Source: Limnephilus marmoratus (taxonomy: Eukaryota; Arthropoda; Insecta; Trichoptera; Limnephilidae). From it: a stretch of 64,000 nt of DNA. The DNA is taken from NCBI GenBank assembly GCA_917880885.1, contig OU862919.1:52117058-52181057 (forward strand). Direction: 5' to 3'. Shown here piece after piece: positions 9,000 to 21,258 of the stretch (the first letter of the stretch is position 1; every line of letters starts with the position of its first letter). The notes beneath the pieces are model-generated. The model did no database searches and was not told where the DNA came from. It saw only the letters and a list, made by a program, of their open reading frames with translations. Made by a program: the position numbers and the translations under genes.

Positions 9000-11900
9000 T
9001 TTAAACTGATTTGAAAGAAAACTAATGTCGGCAATTTTCATAAGACTGTCGATTTTCTGTTCAGGAAACAAACTCTCTCTGTTTCAAAGTAAGTAAATAT
9101 CGAGCTTAGTCAGTACGTAAATTCACATAAAACACTTCCATTGGTTGGTCTTTTTAGTGAGTTAGACGCTTTATTGATAGCGGCCTGTCAGTTTTACTGT
9201 TACCTCCCTCCTGTAGCCCAAAGTTTCTACACGACTCACTAAGTTCACCTATCAAAACAAGTTTCTATGGTACCTATTTATATTTGAGAGACTTCCGGTA
9301 CTATCCATGGTTATATTTACCAGTCTTATTTTCTTTGAAAATAGCATGAAACCTCATGAATGGTCATATCAGCAATTCAGATATTTTAGAAAAAAATGGC
9401 ATTTATACGTCCCTGACAATTTGAACGCGCGTGCTGTGATGAATGCCAACCTTCAACCTACGAGAAGCCTACAAGAATTTTTTTTTTAAATATTATGTAG
9501 AGAAAATGGTACATTCGGCGACATCTGTCCGAGCAGTTGGGAACTATTACAGAGATATGCTTAAAGACGGGAGCGAGGGAACCCCCATATCATAGCTATC
9601 TCGAGGACAAAGGAAGTTTGAATTCTACTAATAAGGGAGTGGATAAGGCGATTAAAAATAATCTGAACCAATCAGAGAAATTGAAGGCGTGTATTGTCCT
9701 AGTGGACTTTGATCATTTTGAGCGGCCTTGAATTCTTTCTCACAGGAACGAAAGTTCAACGAACGGAATTATAAACAATACTAAAGACAAAGAGTTGAAG
9801 GATTATTGACCCCGGGTCGTGTTTATATAAGACGCGATCGAGAACTGGAGATTTTGGGCACCTAAAGTTTCAAATGGAAACAAGAAAATCTTAGACGGAG
9901 ATGTTGAAAATAAATAAATGAAAAATCATCGATAAGGGCACGGAAAACGTAACATGGATGGTACCAGGGGACGATTTAATTAAACCTGACCTGGAATGAT
10001 CACAAAAAAAATGGGTAGAATCTCGGAAAATTTCACAAACTGAAGATAATAGCCTGGAAAAGGGGGAAAACCCTATTGATATGGAGATGGAATGATAGGA
10101 CGAAGTTATTAGAAACAGATATCTCAAAAGAAAACTAATTGGAACTACTTAAATTGACTTTAATAGGTACCGGTATAAGGATTACTCTGAACTGACAACA
10201 CCATTCAGGATAAACAGGAGATTGAGAAAATTAAATATCTAAGACCGCAGTACATTTTTGGTCACTTTACAATTAAATTGAATCACAGGAAAAAATGCTT
10301 AACGTAGTCTGACGCAGAAAAATATGCTTGAACCGTCGAAGGAATCGCTAACCGTTCGACAAGAGGAAAAAGATTGGCTATCACCTTATTGACGTGATAT
10401 TATATAAATAATTTTATAGAACATGATTTCGAGCAATTAAGGGCATCATTAATACGAAACGATGTAAACAAAATTATACAAGCTAAATACAGTATTTACT
10501 TTCGAAAGAAAACCATTATTTTTTATGGTGTGGGCATTAACAATGAATTACGAGCAAGTACATGAAATTTTTAAATATAAATACCTGTCAATGAGAAAAT
10601 TTATGTGATTTTCTACGAGAGAGAGACACTAAACTAATTTGGTTCTAAGACATGAGATAGGAGATTATCAGAGATTTGACAAAAGGTCATATATGGAGGA
10701 ACCGAATTTGGTCCTTTTCCTATGAAAGTATGGGCGATTAGGAGTCATTTTTCTATGAAAGGAGAGCTCTAAGAAGTCTTTAAAACACCATGGTTTGATA
10801 AAGAAGAGGGAATTCGTTGGGAGATTGGGGGAGAGTTCGGATGAAATAACGGGAAGTGCGGGATCAAGAAAAAACGTAAAGTGCACGGTTATAGGAGTGG
10901 TCGTGGAAGACTACTAGTAAAGTTGAAATGTCTACAAGTGTTTGCAAAAATAGTAAATTCAGTGTTTTATTTTCCTCTTAAAATTGAGAAATAAAAGTCC
11001 GATAAAGTGCTTTAAAATAATACTTCGTGAAAGTTCGGGTGTTTTATAATGAAAGTGTTTAAAGTCAGTAAATAAGAATTAAATGACATTCGGGGTTCTT
11101 TCTTACAACTTATATTTAGTGGCTTTATAACATTTAACAAAAATCCAGTGTTTTAAAATAAATCAAACTACCGGATAAAAGAAAATATAACACGCGATTT
11201 TAAAATTAACTATAGGTGATATAATAATTAAAACTTTAACTTTACTTTAAATAACATGACATAGGTAAAATAAATAACAATAACGAATTGTTCGAGTCAC
11301 GTTTAAACGACAGTGGTTCAATAATAAGGCGGTTAAAAATTCTTTGTGAATTGAATAACGAAATTGTAATAAACAGTAGTGATAATAATTCGTACACTTG
11401 GAAAACGTGCGTATCTACGGTTATTAATTCTAAAGTGATATTAAAATATTGAGAATAAATAATAATTTAACTTATTCCGGACAATAAAATTAAACATCTG
11501 ATTTGTTATTTGATGAATCACCCCCCGAAGGCGAATGAAATAAAACAGTAGTTAATACGAGGTTGAGGAACTAAGCGAAATACCGAAGTGAATCTTAAAT
11601 AGACAGATATTTGAAGAGTTTTTTTTCATCATCAGAGTCTTTTCTCAAAAAGGGCCGATAGGAATCCATTAGCTAGGAAACGAAAAAAGGGAAAACCTCG
11701 ATCACAATGTCGAAGTTATGAAAGTCCCGACTGAAAAAAATTGTAATCGATCGAGGGCGGTAAGATAAAACCAATTATTAATTATTTTCAGAGACAAAGA
11801 AGAAAGGGACGAGCGTGCATCACCAATAAATCAATCGGAGCTTTGGAGTTTTGTCACTAACACGCTGCTACTAATTAAAAGATTATGTTATTTTTCCACG

Positions 11901-12654
11901 CAGGATAGCAATGCCCACCAGCTCGAAAGCAAGTCAACCAGGAAATATCTATTCTAGAATTAGTCTACATATGTAGGTATTCTCTTCAGTTAGGTAAATA
12001 CGCTAATTTATTATAACTCATATAAAACGAATCGAGACGCGTAGAACGTAATAAATGACTATCGTGGAAGCTCTTTATTCTATATTTCGTGTGCGGGAGT
12101 ATACATGCGTCTCAAAATTAGGTCAAACAAACAAATGCCTCCTTATAAATTAGGTTATACAAGTACTTGTTTTAGTTAGGTAGGTCTATGGTTTATTTAA
12201 ACGCGCATAAGGATTGGCGACGTAAGATATCAGTTTGATTCGTAACCGAAATACCTATAATAAATACTTCTCAAAACTAGGTCAAGCAAATTATACCTTA
12301 CTTGAGACTAGGTCATCCAGATACCTCTTAGGTTAGCAAGGTACCTACTTAAACGACCAATGTTTGGACAAAGCTAGGACAAATAAAATATAAAAGAATT
12401 AGTTAAACAATGAACCGTGTTTCAAAAGGGCAATGACCGTAGAAATAAACAATCTCCAAAGTAGGTCAGTATACCGAAGGTCGTCTATGTGAAGTGTAAA
12501 CAAATAAACCATAAAAAATGATGTAGGTATCTATTCATTATCGGTCATTCGTTCATCGGAGTTAATTAACTATTGGCACAATTTAATTAGGTTTTACACG
12601 ATGTGATCGAAGTGTGCCCCTAAATCAATTTTAGGTAATTAAATTGGCGTACTT
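9000..12654. other. Long stretch without recognisable genes
   Basis: Only short frames are present (the longest about 78 codons) and none resembles a known family. A TATA-like element (gtttatataagacgcg, about 9820-9835) stands before GC-richer sequence and might belong to a decayed element promoter. A G/A-rich region at about 9890-10900 looks like diverged coding-type sequence, but I could not assign it. Confidence 0.4.
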
Positions 12655-12656
12655 GA

Positions 12657-12684
12657 ATAATAATAATAATAATAATAATTTATT
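12657..12684. repeat. (AAT)n microsatellite
   Basis: About eight to nine AAT units leading into tttattcc. The neighbouring 12.68-12.90 kb is moderately GC-richer and may be a SINE/LINE tail. Confidence 0.8.
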
Positions 12685-13089
12685 CCAGAATGTATGCAGG
12701 GGAAGTGCAATGCAATGCATTCCATATTTTAAAATTATAAAATAAAGACAATAATTAGAAGAACTGGAGGTTTCCAACCGCATACCCACCCCGGTATAAG
12801 TAACTTATGGTTACTCCTTCAGGGCTCTCACAAGGAAGCTAATTTTTTTTATTTGAACGTCTCTACATTTAATTTGAACAAAGCTAGACCCCCAATGTCC
12901 CCGCATACGGTGTTAACGAGCAGTATGCAAGTGCTTTATATGTACAGGTTAGTAACTAATAAATATAAATATATACATTACCTCTTTCATTGGGGAAAAT
13001 CAGAGGGGAAAATAAAATAATTACATGTAGGCGATATGCCTACTCAAACTGTTTAATGTACATAAATAATAACTCAATTTTAACGTTGT

Positions 13090-13490
13090 TGCTGGTAGGG
13101 AGCGAGTGTGTCACAGGTACGCCCGGCATTCCTGTTGAGAGGTGCATGTTTTCAGGAAAGCCAAGCGCGAGGGTCGGTTTCCGCGCCCCTTAGCCAACTT
13201 CTCGGTGATGCATCGACGACACTGCTAACGGATGCGGGTGGCAGAACGCCCAAAGACTCTAAGAAGGATCAGCGCCGGGTTGTCGGAGGCAGGGCGCAGG
13301 GTCCCCTTACTCGCGCGAGACATCCTTACGACCCACACCTCCCCCCAGGGGAGGCGCGGGCCATCCATGAGACATCGCTCCGGGTCGTCCTCACTCCGGT
13401 GTCCACATGCAGGGACGGGGTCACAAGCCACCCCCAATGGAGGGGATAAGGACGAGACACATTATATGGTTCAGTTCTCGTCTCTGTGAC
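13090..13490. other. GC-rich island, unassigned
   Basis: This 400-bp block is clearly more GC-rich than its surroundings and open in several frames at once (plus 13108-13449, minus 13437-13225), as expected from GC-rich DNA. Frames contain many Arg, Gly and Pro residues and no motif I can name. The sharp edges suggest an inserted fragment, possibly the 5' end of a retroelement. Confidence 0.5.
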
Positions 13491-13589
13491 ATTGCTATAA
13501 AGAAGTGTTCCGCTGCCATGTTACAGGGTATCCAACACCTTGCAGTAACACAACGATTAGAAAAGAAAAACGATAAAAAAAACAAAAAT

Positions 13590-13920
13590 AATAACTAATA
13601 AACCTAAAGAATAACGGAGATAATTTGGGTGCATTCCATACATGAAACCGGTTTTTCAAATTTTGATAAGCCAGGTGGGACCAATAACACGTGTTTACTG
13701 CCTCACGAACCCGGAAGCGTTGGAAATGCTCCTCCTCCCATTATAGGAAGTAACAAATAATAACTAATAAACCCAAAGAATAACGAAGGAAATTTGGGTG
13801 CATTCCATACATGAAACCGGTTTTTCAAATTTTGATAAGCCAGGTGGGACCAATAACATGTGTTTACTGCCTCACGATCCCGGAAGCGTTGGAAATGCTC
13901 CTCTTCCCATTATAGGAAGT
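13590..13920. repeat. Two-copy tandem repeat, about 168-bp period
   Basis: A unit with gaaaccggtttttcaaattt and aagcgttggaaatgctcctc is present twice in direct orientation with few mismatches, one beginning near 13589 and one near 13757. It follows the GC-rich island directly. Confidence 0.9.
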
Positions 13921-16317
13921 AACAACAAACATATTTAATAATAATAAGAAAAAAGTGGTTGCATACCACACCTGAAATTGGCTTTGGATTTTTGGGGAGA
14001 TAAGAAGAACTGAAAATAATTAACAACAACATACAAATTAAATAAAACAAATAAGCATGAGAAATGAAATACGTAACACTAAAATCATTGGAAATAGCCA
14101 ATTGATAGGTATAACAAATTCCTACCGATTACTTTCACCGGCGTGATTAGGGTATGTTTATATGACCTTCGATAATGTACCTAAAATTTCGATTTGAGTT
14201 CAATGCCACCCATTGACATAGTCACCTAAATTCCATTAACGAATAAACAAAACAAAGCTTTAACGTCAGGGACAAGTTTATCAATTATAGCTTGCGACGA
14301 AATCTGCGGTCAAAATGTGAAGACGACATTGACGTTAAATTCACTCAATTCTAAACAACTTATTTGTACTAGAGCGATCGCCAATAGGTAGCATTGTTTC
14401 AGCATGCAAAATTTCGCAAAGTAAAGTCCTGCGACTAGCTTCAAACTCAAAGAGAGCTCATCACAATTATTCACGAGGTCGTTGATCCAATGACAACTTA
14501 GAAAGATACAACATGATTTATCTCTTTTTTTAATTTCTCTTATAGCAAGTAGGTATCCAAGAACCCATAAATACCCAAAAATCCTAAATACCTAACACAC
14601 GAGGAGCTAGAGACCTCATTTAAAAAACACTGGTGTTCAAATACTCATACAGTCCTGAATCCTAACTTTTCTCGAACGTAAGCTTCAAGGCTTCTGTATG
14701 TGGGTATGAGCCATCTGGAAATGTAAGTGTCAACCTTTCCCGAACGGAGGGCTTTGATCTTGTGGCGGTATTGTCGAGTTGGGGCATACGGGGAAGAGGA
14801 AGTACGTATGCGGACAGTACGCTGACGCGGCATTAAAGCTACAGGTTATTTGCATACCGTAAGTCTTGTCGAACCTGAAAGCAAACATAAGGCTCACGAG
14901 GTGCGTTTTATGTCAGCTAGTCAGAGGTGGAGTGTAACGCTGGGTCGGTCACGTGGGAGGAAGGTTCTGCCCGTCACAAGCTTACGCCACATTCAACGGA
15001 TAGATACATGATAAGGGAAGACATGAAATACCCCTTCTAGACTCAGTAGAGTTAAATTCAATCCGGAGGCGACGGAAGTCGGAGTGAGACAGAAAAACGG
15101 CATGAAGACTTGGTATTCCCCCATCTGGCGTGAAGAGCCCCTTTCGTAACAAGAGACGCTCGTCGAAGAGAGTAAAACTCGGACTTAAGGATAAGCTTAG
15201 CAAACGTACCTGGGAGAATCCGGTTTGACATTGTTGTTCATCGGTTTTCACTTGGTTAGCGGAGGAGCCGACTTTTCAGCAAACATATTATCCCCTCCCC
15301 ATATCCCTTCATTCCTGCTCTTTCAACAATTTTGCGAATACTAACCAATAACACTAACTATGAATACAAACACATTATGTTAGGAGAAGCTGCAGACAAG
15401 AACTTCAATTGAGAAAACCGGACTCTCGAGTACGAACATTCTACACTGGTAAGGTAGGGTTTTCTTTCTTGAAATGATGTAATTTATTAACTGTTGTTTA
15501 TGTTATCGATGTATCCGCGGTGATAGGAAGAATTAAATAAACACACTAAATTCCTACGGAAATCAAATAGACACAAAGTTTAAGGCGGGGCTGGTTTATC
15601 AAACTCGGTTAAAAGATACTAAAATAATAATAATTAATAAATCGGAAAATTCTCACCCTTTCTCTAAAAGAATCTATGGGTTACCACACGTAATACATTA
15701 TCTTCTCTACATATGTGTGCATATTAAGTATGCAAACAGATGTAAAATCTAAAACAAAAAATTACACAACGAAGATTATAGAAATAATGTGAACAAAAAT
15801 CTTAAATCTTGATTACTGTGAGAAAATCGCAGGGATTTAAGAAGATAGGGTAGGTTTAGCTAGATTATAAGGTATAGGGGTTTAGAAATCACGAGCCTGA
15901 GGTAGAAACAAACTGGAAGGAGGGTTTAGTCAGGCCATCATACCTAGTGGTGTGATCAGTAGGACATAAGGGTAGAATTATGAGCGTGGCTACGAGACAG
16001 GAGCTACGAGATTTGAACTACGAGGTAGAAGCTTAGAAAAGTAAATCAGCTAGGTAGGGTTCATCACAATTGGTGTCAAAAGCCAAGCGTGTCGGACCAT
16101 TACAGTGCTCAGATCTTGCCTTGTTTTGATATGTAGAACTAATCTATCAGTAATGCCCCTCGACAAAATGATCACCTCTTAACCTTCATCTGCTCGCCTG
16201 GGCGGCAAATAGACCGCCCTTATGAATTTCGCGCACATTCCTCTCCGGAGTGCCCAGGGAACCGTGGAAGCATGTATTCTCTAGGCGGGGTCTCATACGA
16301 CCGAAAACACACCGGGG
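13921..16317. other. No recognisable feature
   Basis: Mixed composition. Short frames at 14645-14833 and 14982-15251 on the minus strand show no domain. No tRNA, repeat partner or UNC93 exon was recognised, though short exons could be missed. Confidence 0.4.
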
Positions 16318-16605
16318 CACGGCGGCGGGGGTTGGCCACTTTGGCCAGACCTAAAGGGATCACGATGTTGCAGAGAAGAATGCTGCGACCTTAAACACAA
16401 ACATTTGCTTACATATTACAACAAAAATCAGCTATGGGGTCGTGGCCTTACTGCAGATGCAATAAAAATGTGTAAAGCTACGCCCCCATTGCCACTCTTT
16501 ATAGTAATGTGGAAGCAAATGTTTGTGTTAAAGGTTGCAGCATTCTTCTCTTCTACATCGTGATCCCTTTTGTTCTGGCCATCCCCCGCCGCCGGTTCAG
16601 TACAG
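16318..16605. repeat. Foldback repeat, arms about 95 bp
   Basis: Left arm (about 16318-16416) and right arm (about 16506-16605) are imperfect reverse complements. The outer ends are GC-rich (cggcggcggggg / ccccgccgccg); the inner part shares gcagcattcttctct and gcaaatgtttgtgtt. The spacer is about 90 bp. Most likely a MITE-like foldback element. An interrupted second copy of ttggcc in one arm shows the arms are diverging. Confidence 0.8.
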
Positions 16606-17449
16606 CCACAAACTGGGCAGATTCATAACGTCGGTCAATTTGTCGCTCTAGCGAGCGGATACAAGTTTTCTTTTTATCACATAACCTACGAAACCGTATA
16701 AAGTGCAAGAAATCACAGGCGATTAGCCATGTCAGATAATCAGGAGATATATATGCTATATTTGTCGACCAAAGAAGAACACAAAGTTCGCGGGAAATAC
16801 GTGTGCAAACAATACTCTCACATTCTGAATCGTGCAATAAATGACAGCCATCCCAGGGCGAGGAAACCAATATAAGATAAGTAAAATTAGTAAATGTATA
16901 GGAAACAATTTCACCCACAAAATATGTTCTATAAGGCTAGATAATTTTAACATTTAACTTTTTTTTAATTTTATCTTTTAACGTTTTATTATTTTAATAA
17001 AGATTTTTGACCAACAATGTGTTTGCAATATTGTGTCATTGTTCGTTTATTCCAATTATTTCTAAACATGCACGTTAAATGAAGAATAACCCTGGAAAAT
17101 GATGTAAAATCACTGGCGGTCAAATTACCATCCTAGCGAGCTTAAGTGTGACTTTTGTGGACACGAATGGATTAAGGTTAAATGTAGTATGTACGCCAGA
17201 TGTCGACATTTCCCGCGTGAATATAATTCAATACACTAATAATTATGGAACGAATATTGAATCAGAATGTGATTTACATCTATCATTAGAATGTAATCTA
17301 GAGTGTACAACATTTAAGGAAAATAAATATTAAAAAAATCTCTTTTCGTAAAAGTATCCTGCAGAAAATATTCCCTTTGTTGACATTAAGCCGGAGAAAA
17401 TCTCATGACCACTTTTGCGAGTTAAATAAAATAAAGGAAATTAACTCAC
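16606..17449. other. Intron sequence 3' of UNC93-like exon 2, no feature assigned
   Basis: Following the exon 2 donor on the minus strand, this is AT-rich intronic sequence. The frame 16918-16553 has no recognisable domain and overlaps the foldback repeat. The next UNC93-like exon was not found. Confidence 0.4.
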
Positions 17450-17612
17450 CACGGTAAGATAAGTGCACTTGGCGCACCAAAGTGGTCCTCCACCCAATCC
17501 GACCATCAACCCTGCAGGAATAAGGGTGAATGTTGCAGGGAGGAATTGCGCCCCTATGAAGGGCATGTAGGCAATGAAGGACAGCGCGATCGTCCACTTG
17601 AGACCCAGCCAT
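17450..17612 (-). CDS. UNC93-like protein, second coding exon
   Basis: The exon is bounded by an acceptor (ATTTTCAG, with AG at 17614-17613) and a donor (GTG|GTGAGT, with GT at 17449-17448). It is 163 nt long: one base completing the split Gly codon from exon 1, then 54 codons. It encodes WLGLKWTIALSF, then a helix through MPFIGAQF, then LIPAGLMVGLGGGPLW and CAKCTYLTV. This matches the third and fourth membrane segments of insect UNC93-like MFS proteins, including the conserved Trp-x-x-Lys-x-Thr-Tyr-Leu-Thr stretch. The family includes ion-channel regulatory and orphan transporters. Substrate cannot be told from this piece. Later exons are not identified. Confidence 0.9.
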
Positions 17613-17633
17613 CTGAAAATAAAATAACTTGTT

Positions 17634-18246
17634 ATTAACCTTTAACTACTGACGTGTTTTTTTACGTATGCTCAGACGTGGGGGCCTTGGCGGCCTGTTA
17701 CTTTAAATGTTTATCCAAGAAAATTTTGTGGTCCAAATTATTATTTATTGGACAATTAAAATAGGTTTATTTAAATAAATAAAATATAACAATATACCAT
17801 CGTTATGTAACTTATATTTGACAATTTAGATATTATGTAATGATTTTTGGCAAAAATCACTTGAGATCAGGAATCAGTTTGTATTATCTTTTAAATTAAA
17901 TAAATCAATGAACTCACTTTTATTATAATATTCCAATAGTGTCTCAATAAACTATATAAACAAAGCTTTAGTAAAGTTATTTATGTTTATTTTTATGTAG
18001 TGAAAATCAACTTTAAAAGTCACGCAAGTACTGACGATGGGTCAGAGAAACCCACAAAAAAATGAAATGAATTTACTTACAGAAATTTAACTTTAAAAGT
18101 TTAAAATTTTAAACTTACGGCTCTGGCATCACTAAATTCGAACCTACTTGAAGCGGCGTATGCGTCCCGCGTGGGGAAGGGGAGTATTTCGATATTTTTA
18201 TTGAAGTTAGGACGGAGCGGCCCACACGTCAACATTTAGAGGTTAA
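17634..18246. mobile_element. piggyBac-like MITE next to exon 2
   Basis: TTAA at 17634 is followed by CCTTTAACTACTGACG. The right end reads CGTCAACATTTAGAGG then TTAA, so the terminal inverted repeats match at about 12 of 16 positions and both ends carry the TTAA target typical of piggyBac elements. Length is about 610 bp with no transposase frame. It lies about 20 bp upstream of the exon 2 acceptor on the transcribed strand, possibly contributing to its branch-point region. Confidence 0.65.
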
Positions 18247-18254
18247 AATCCTTC

Positions 18255-18790
18255 AGTCTAATTTGTTGGCTTTTAGGAACAACTTGTATAGGACTCATAG
18301 AATTCATTGTATCTCCCTTACTATCACAGTGAGAAATATGATGTAAAGGGTGTTAGAAAGAGAAAATACCACGCTTTACATTCAAATCTAAAAAAATAAC
18401 CCCGAAAAAAGTAAAACGTACTCCTTTATAAAACCAAAGTTTCAGATTCCAATTAAAAAAAAAAAATAGCTTCAGAAATTTTGTTTTTATTAGTTTCACA
18501 TAGAACGACTAAAATGATGTGACAAAAACCTTAATAGTACAATTGTCTATTAAAATATATGTGTTTTTATATTTTTTAGTTATCAGTAATTTTAGTTAGA
18601 ACTTTAAAAACTTTTTTTATGTTTGCACGCGTATTTCAAAAATTAAATGTTTATTTCGAAAAATAATATCTGAAAGCATATATTAATACCTTTCATAAAC
18701 AGCGTTTTGTTTTCGGATACGTTCAGAAATGTTATTTTTTTGGATTTTATTACAAAGCGAAAGTATTTGACCCTATGACACAATATGGTC
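18255..18790 (+). repeat. AT-rich interspersed repeat family, copy 1
   Basis: Contains ggaacaactt, atctcccttactat, agaaagagaaaatac and tttataaaac, ending in tttcggatac and ggattttattacaaagcg. The same ordered strings recur at 49432-50165 (plus) and in part, inverted, at 55385-55510. No coding potential. Confidence 0.75.
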
Positions 18791-18840
18791 GAAGCCTGGG
18801 GGTTAAACATTTTTTTAATTCAAATAATATATAAAGTCTC

Positions 18841-19178
18841 AATTTGGGGGGCGGGAATGGGTACCCCCGCCCCGGGAACCTTTATTGGATAACCAACACC
18901 TCTGCCATAGGTCACCCCAAGTGGTTCGCTACGTTTGGTGATTTAGCAGGGGTGCCCGGGTTCATGGGGTGAGGTTTGTCTAGGTATTGGAGGCGGATGA
19001 CCAGGACACACTGAACCCCAGATTCCTACCCACCCCTTGAACCCCTTTCCTTCCCAGAACTCTCCTTTCATTAAAAAAATCCTCCACACAGCATCCCCAA
19101 AGATGACATAGACCCTGAGGGAAATTATTTTCGTAAGGACCTCCTGTGTGGAGCTCATGTTAAAAAAGAAAAAAAAAG
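18841..19178 (+). mobile_element. SINE-A copy (internally deleted)
   Basis: Begins gcgggaatgggtaccc and ccccgggaacc, then ggtcaccccaagtggttcgc. It jumps over the middle region present in other copies and ends with ctccacacagcatccccaaa, gacctcctgtgtggagct and an A-rich tail. Same family as 42163-42455, 47660-48010, 60000-60475 and 60885-61180. Confidence 0.85.
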
Positions 19179-19204
19179 TACTTTGACAAATAATTTGAAT
19201 TAAA

Positions 19205-19375
19205 ATCGCAAAGAATTGAAAAGAGACGTAAGCGTAATAAGTAAGATTAAGAAAGGGATAGTTTGGGCATGTGGAGAGAATGAAAGAAGAAAGGAATTTA
19301 AGGAGAATATTTGACGCGAATGTGAATGGTAGAAGAAGTCAGGGATGCCCAAAGACGACATGACGGTCGATATGG
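19205..19375 (+). pseudogene. RTE LINE 3' remnant
   Basis: Closely matches the end of the 21336-24392 RTE ORF (tttgggcatgtggagag, aatgtgaatggtagaagaag). Small deletions break the frame and the (TTAG)n tail is missing. Confidence 0.8.
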
Positions 19376-19394
19376 TTGAGTGACATCGCGTATG

Positions 19395-19525
19395 AGTCCC
19401 ACCCGGGCGTCAGCCCTGCCGACACATCAGACACATTTACCCTGATGATGGACACTGTAACGCTGCCCAAAACGTTGGCTAAAGGAGGAGGTAGCGCAAC
19501 ACGGCATCACACCCGAAAAGCAAAT
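19395..19525 (+). repeat. Penelope-type terminal repeat fragment with hammerhead-like core
   Basis: Contains ccctgatgatggacactg, then gctaaaggaggaggtagcgc and acggcat. It is the same module that forms both arms of the palindrome at 30476-30689. Here the second half of the putative stem II is mutated (tgccc for tgtcc) and GAAAC has become AAAAC, so any ribozyme is probably dead. Confidence 0.6.
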
Positions 19526-20054
19526 AACAAAAAAATATATATAAATTAATGTACTCTTATTTATTGCACATGCCCTCTTAAAATATTTCATCAGCATTTG
19601 AACTGAAAAGAAGCGATTATTGTCGTAAAATAACATTATGTACCTACTCTTGCAATATTATCAGCTAATCCAATTGTTAGAATCAACTATATGTACCTAC
19701 CATCTAACACCTACCTATTAAGAGAAATGCAATAATATTATTTTTTATTTTTACTACATCTATGTAAGTATATTATTACTTTTAAAATTCTATTCTACAT
19801 GTATATCTAATTTAGTAACTGCTACGTTAGTAAATTTCTTTATCAATATTTGTTATCATTCATAAGTTTATTTGTAACTTAATTAAAAAAAAAAATAAGT
19901 AGATCTTATTTCTTTATCTTTTTCTGTAGTGACACGACTCCCCAATTTAAACACGAGAAATGTTTTTCTCTTTTAAATTGGGTAGATTCATTAACAAGAA
20001 ATTACTTTATTTGTAATTATTTTTAAGAACCATATATTTTTCTCTTGTAAATCT

Positions 20055-20753
20055 GTTGTATGTACGTTAGCGTGTGTCAATTATTTCAACTTTTGAATTC
20101 AGAAACGCCCGGGGTCTCAAAAGTTGCGTCTTGCAAAGAAAATGAGAACTGCATTTAAATTTATTTTTTAAAAATGGTTATTAGCCCGCTAAAATGCATT
20201 GAAAATCAGAAAACAAACCTAAATCTAAAATCATATCAAACCTAAAACCATTTTTTTTTTTAATTTTTAATAATTTTTTTTTTCAGTAATCTAACCTTTT
20301 AACGTTTGTTTATTATTAAAAAAATGCGTATAACTGACAAAAATGAAAAAAAAGTTCAACTTTATGAATACAAGTAAGTAAGTCAACAAGAATTCTAATT
20401 TTATCCAGAAAAAGTGTTATTTTCCCCTTTTATTTTTTTAACCAACACATCACATATGTTTAAAAAAATTTTTTTTTTTGGTTCTTTGTACTGCAGTTAT
20501 GTAATGAAAAATAAGTTTGGTACAAAATATAAAATATGAACCCTTTGTTTTATTTTTTTTCAAAATCACGAAATCTTTTTTTTTTCGAAACTTCCGGCCA
20601 TTTTAGCGGGCTAATAGTGAACAATAATTTCATTTTTTTTACATTTTCGAATAGCTACAGATCATACGAAACTTTTGAGACCCCGGGCGTTTAAATATAA
20701 GGCCATTTGTTTTCTCTCTATGGAGAGCGACACACGCTAATGTATGTATGTTT
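20055..20753. mobile_element. MITE with long composite terminal inverted repeats
   Basis: The outer arms match in inverse orientation (gttagcgtgtgtc near 20066 and gacacacgctaa near 20730). The next block is aacgcccggggtctcaaaag near 20103, matched inversely near 20676. An inner block, ttagcccgctaaaatg (about 20182), matches cattttagcgggctaa (about 20598). There is no transposase frame. Superfamily not assigned because the target duplication is unclear. Confidence 0.75.
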
Positions 20754-20794
20754 CAATAAAAAAAATAATAATAATAAATTAAACCCCAAGCGCC

Positions 20795-20862
20795 GGGTTT
20801 CAAATCCGCGACCTCTGAATTTGGAGCTGAGGATATAAGCGCTAAGCTACGGAGATCTTAAA
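20795..20862 (-). repeat. tRNA-like SINE head
   Basis: On the minus strand it has tccgtagcttagcgct (A-box-like) and gcggatttgaaacccgg (B-box-like), suggesting a tRNA-derived SINE or tRNA pseudogene. The T-arm is recognisable; the anticodon arm is weak. Confidence 0.45.
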
Positions 20863-21258
20863 TTTATTTATGTTTCTATGGTAAAACGCAGGATGTCTAA
20901 AAATATCTAATATTTAATTCGCTGAGCAAAGTTATAATGCATTATTATTTTAAACCTCAGTCCAATCAATACCTACAGTCATAGAAAATAATATTATTAG
21001 GTCTAGCTACCGAACCTTCTATTCAATTTGTTCACGGGCCCGTAACGAGGGTGTAATATTAGAAATGTAAATTTAATCAACTTAAGGTATTAAAGTAAAT
21101 GGTTCTTCATTGAATGGATGGAATTTCGAAATTGAAATAGAAATAAAAATAATTAAATTAAAATATCTCTGCTAAATCAGCAGACGCAAGAAATTCAAGA
21201 GGAGTAACTGATAACATTCAAGAGAAGATTGATTGATTGATGAAATTCCTTGGTAAAA

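Noticed and set aside
13108..13449. Overlapping open frames in the GC-rich island
   Set aside because: Open in several frames on both strands because stop codons are rare in GC-rich DNA; no motif in any.
14645..15251. Possible next UNC93-like exon on the minus strand
   Set aside because: Translations lack the hydrophobic helices and motifs expected after the second exon.
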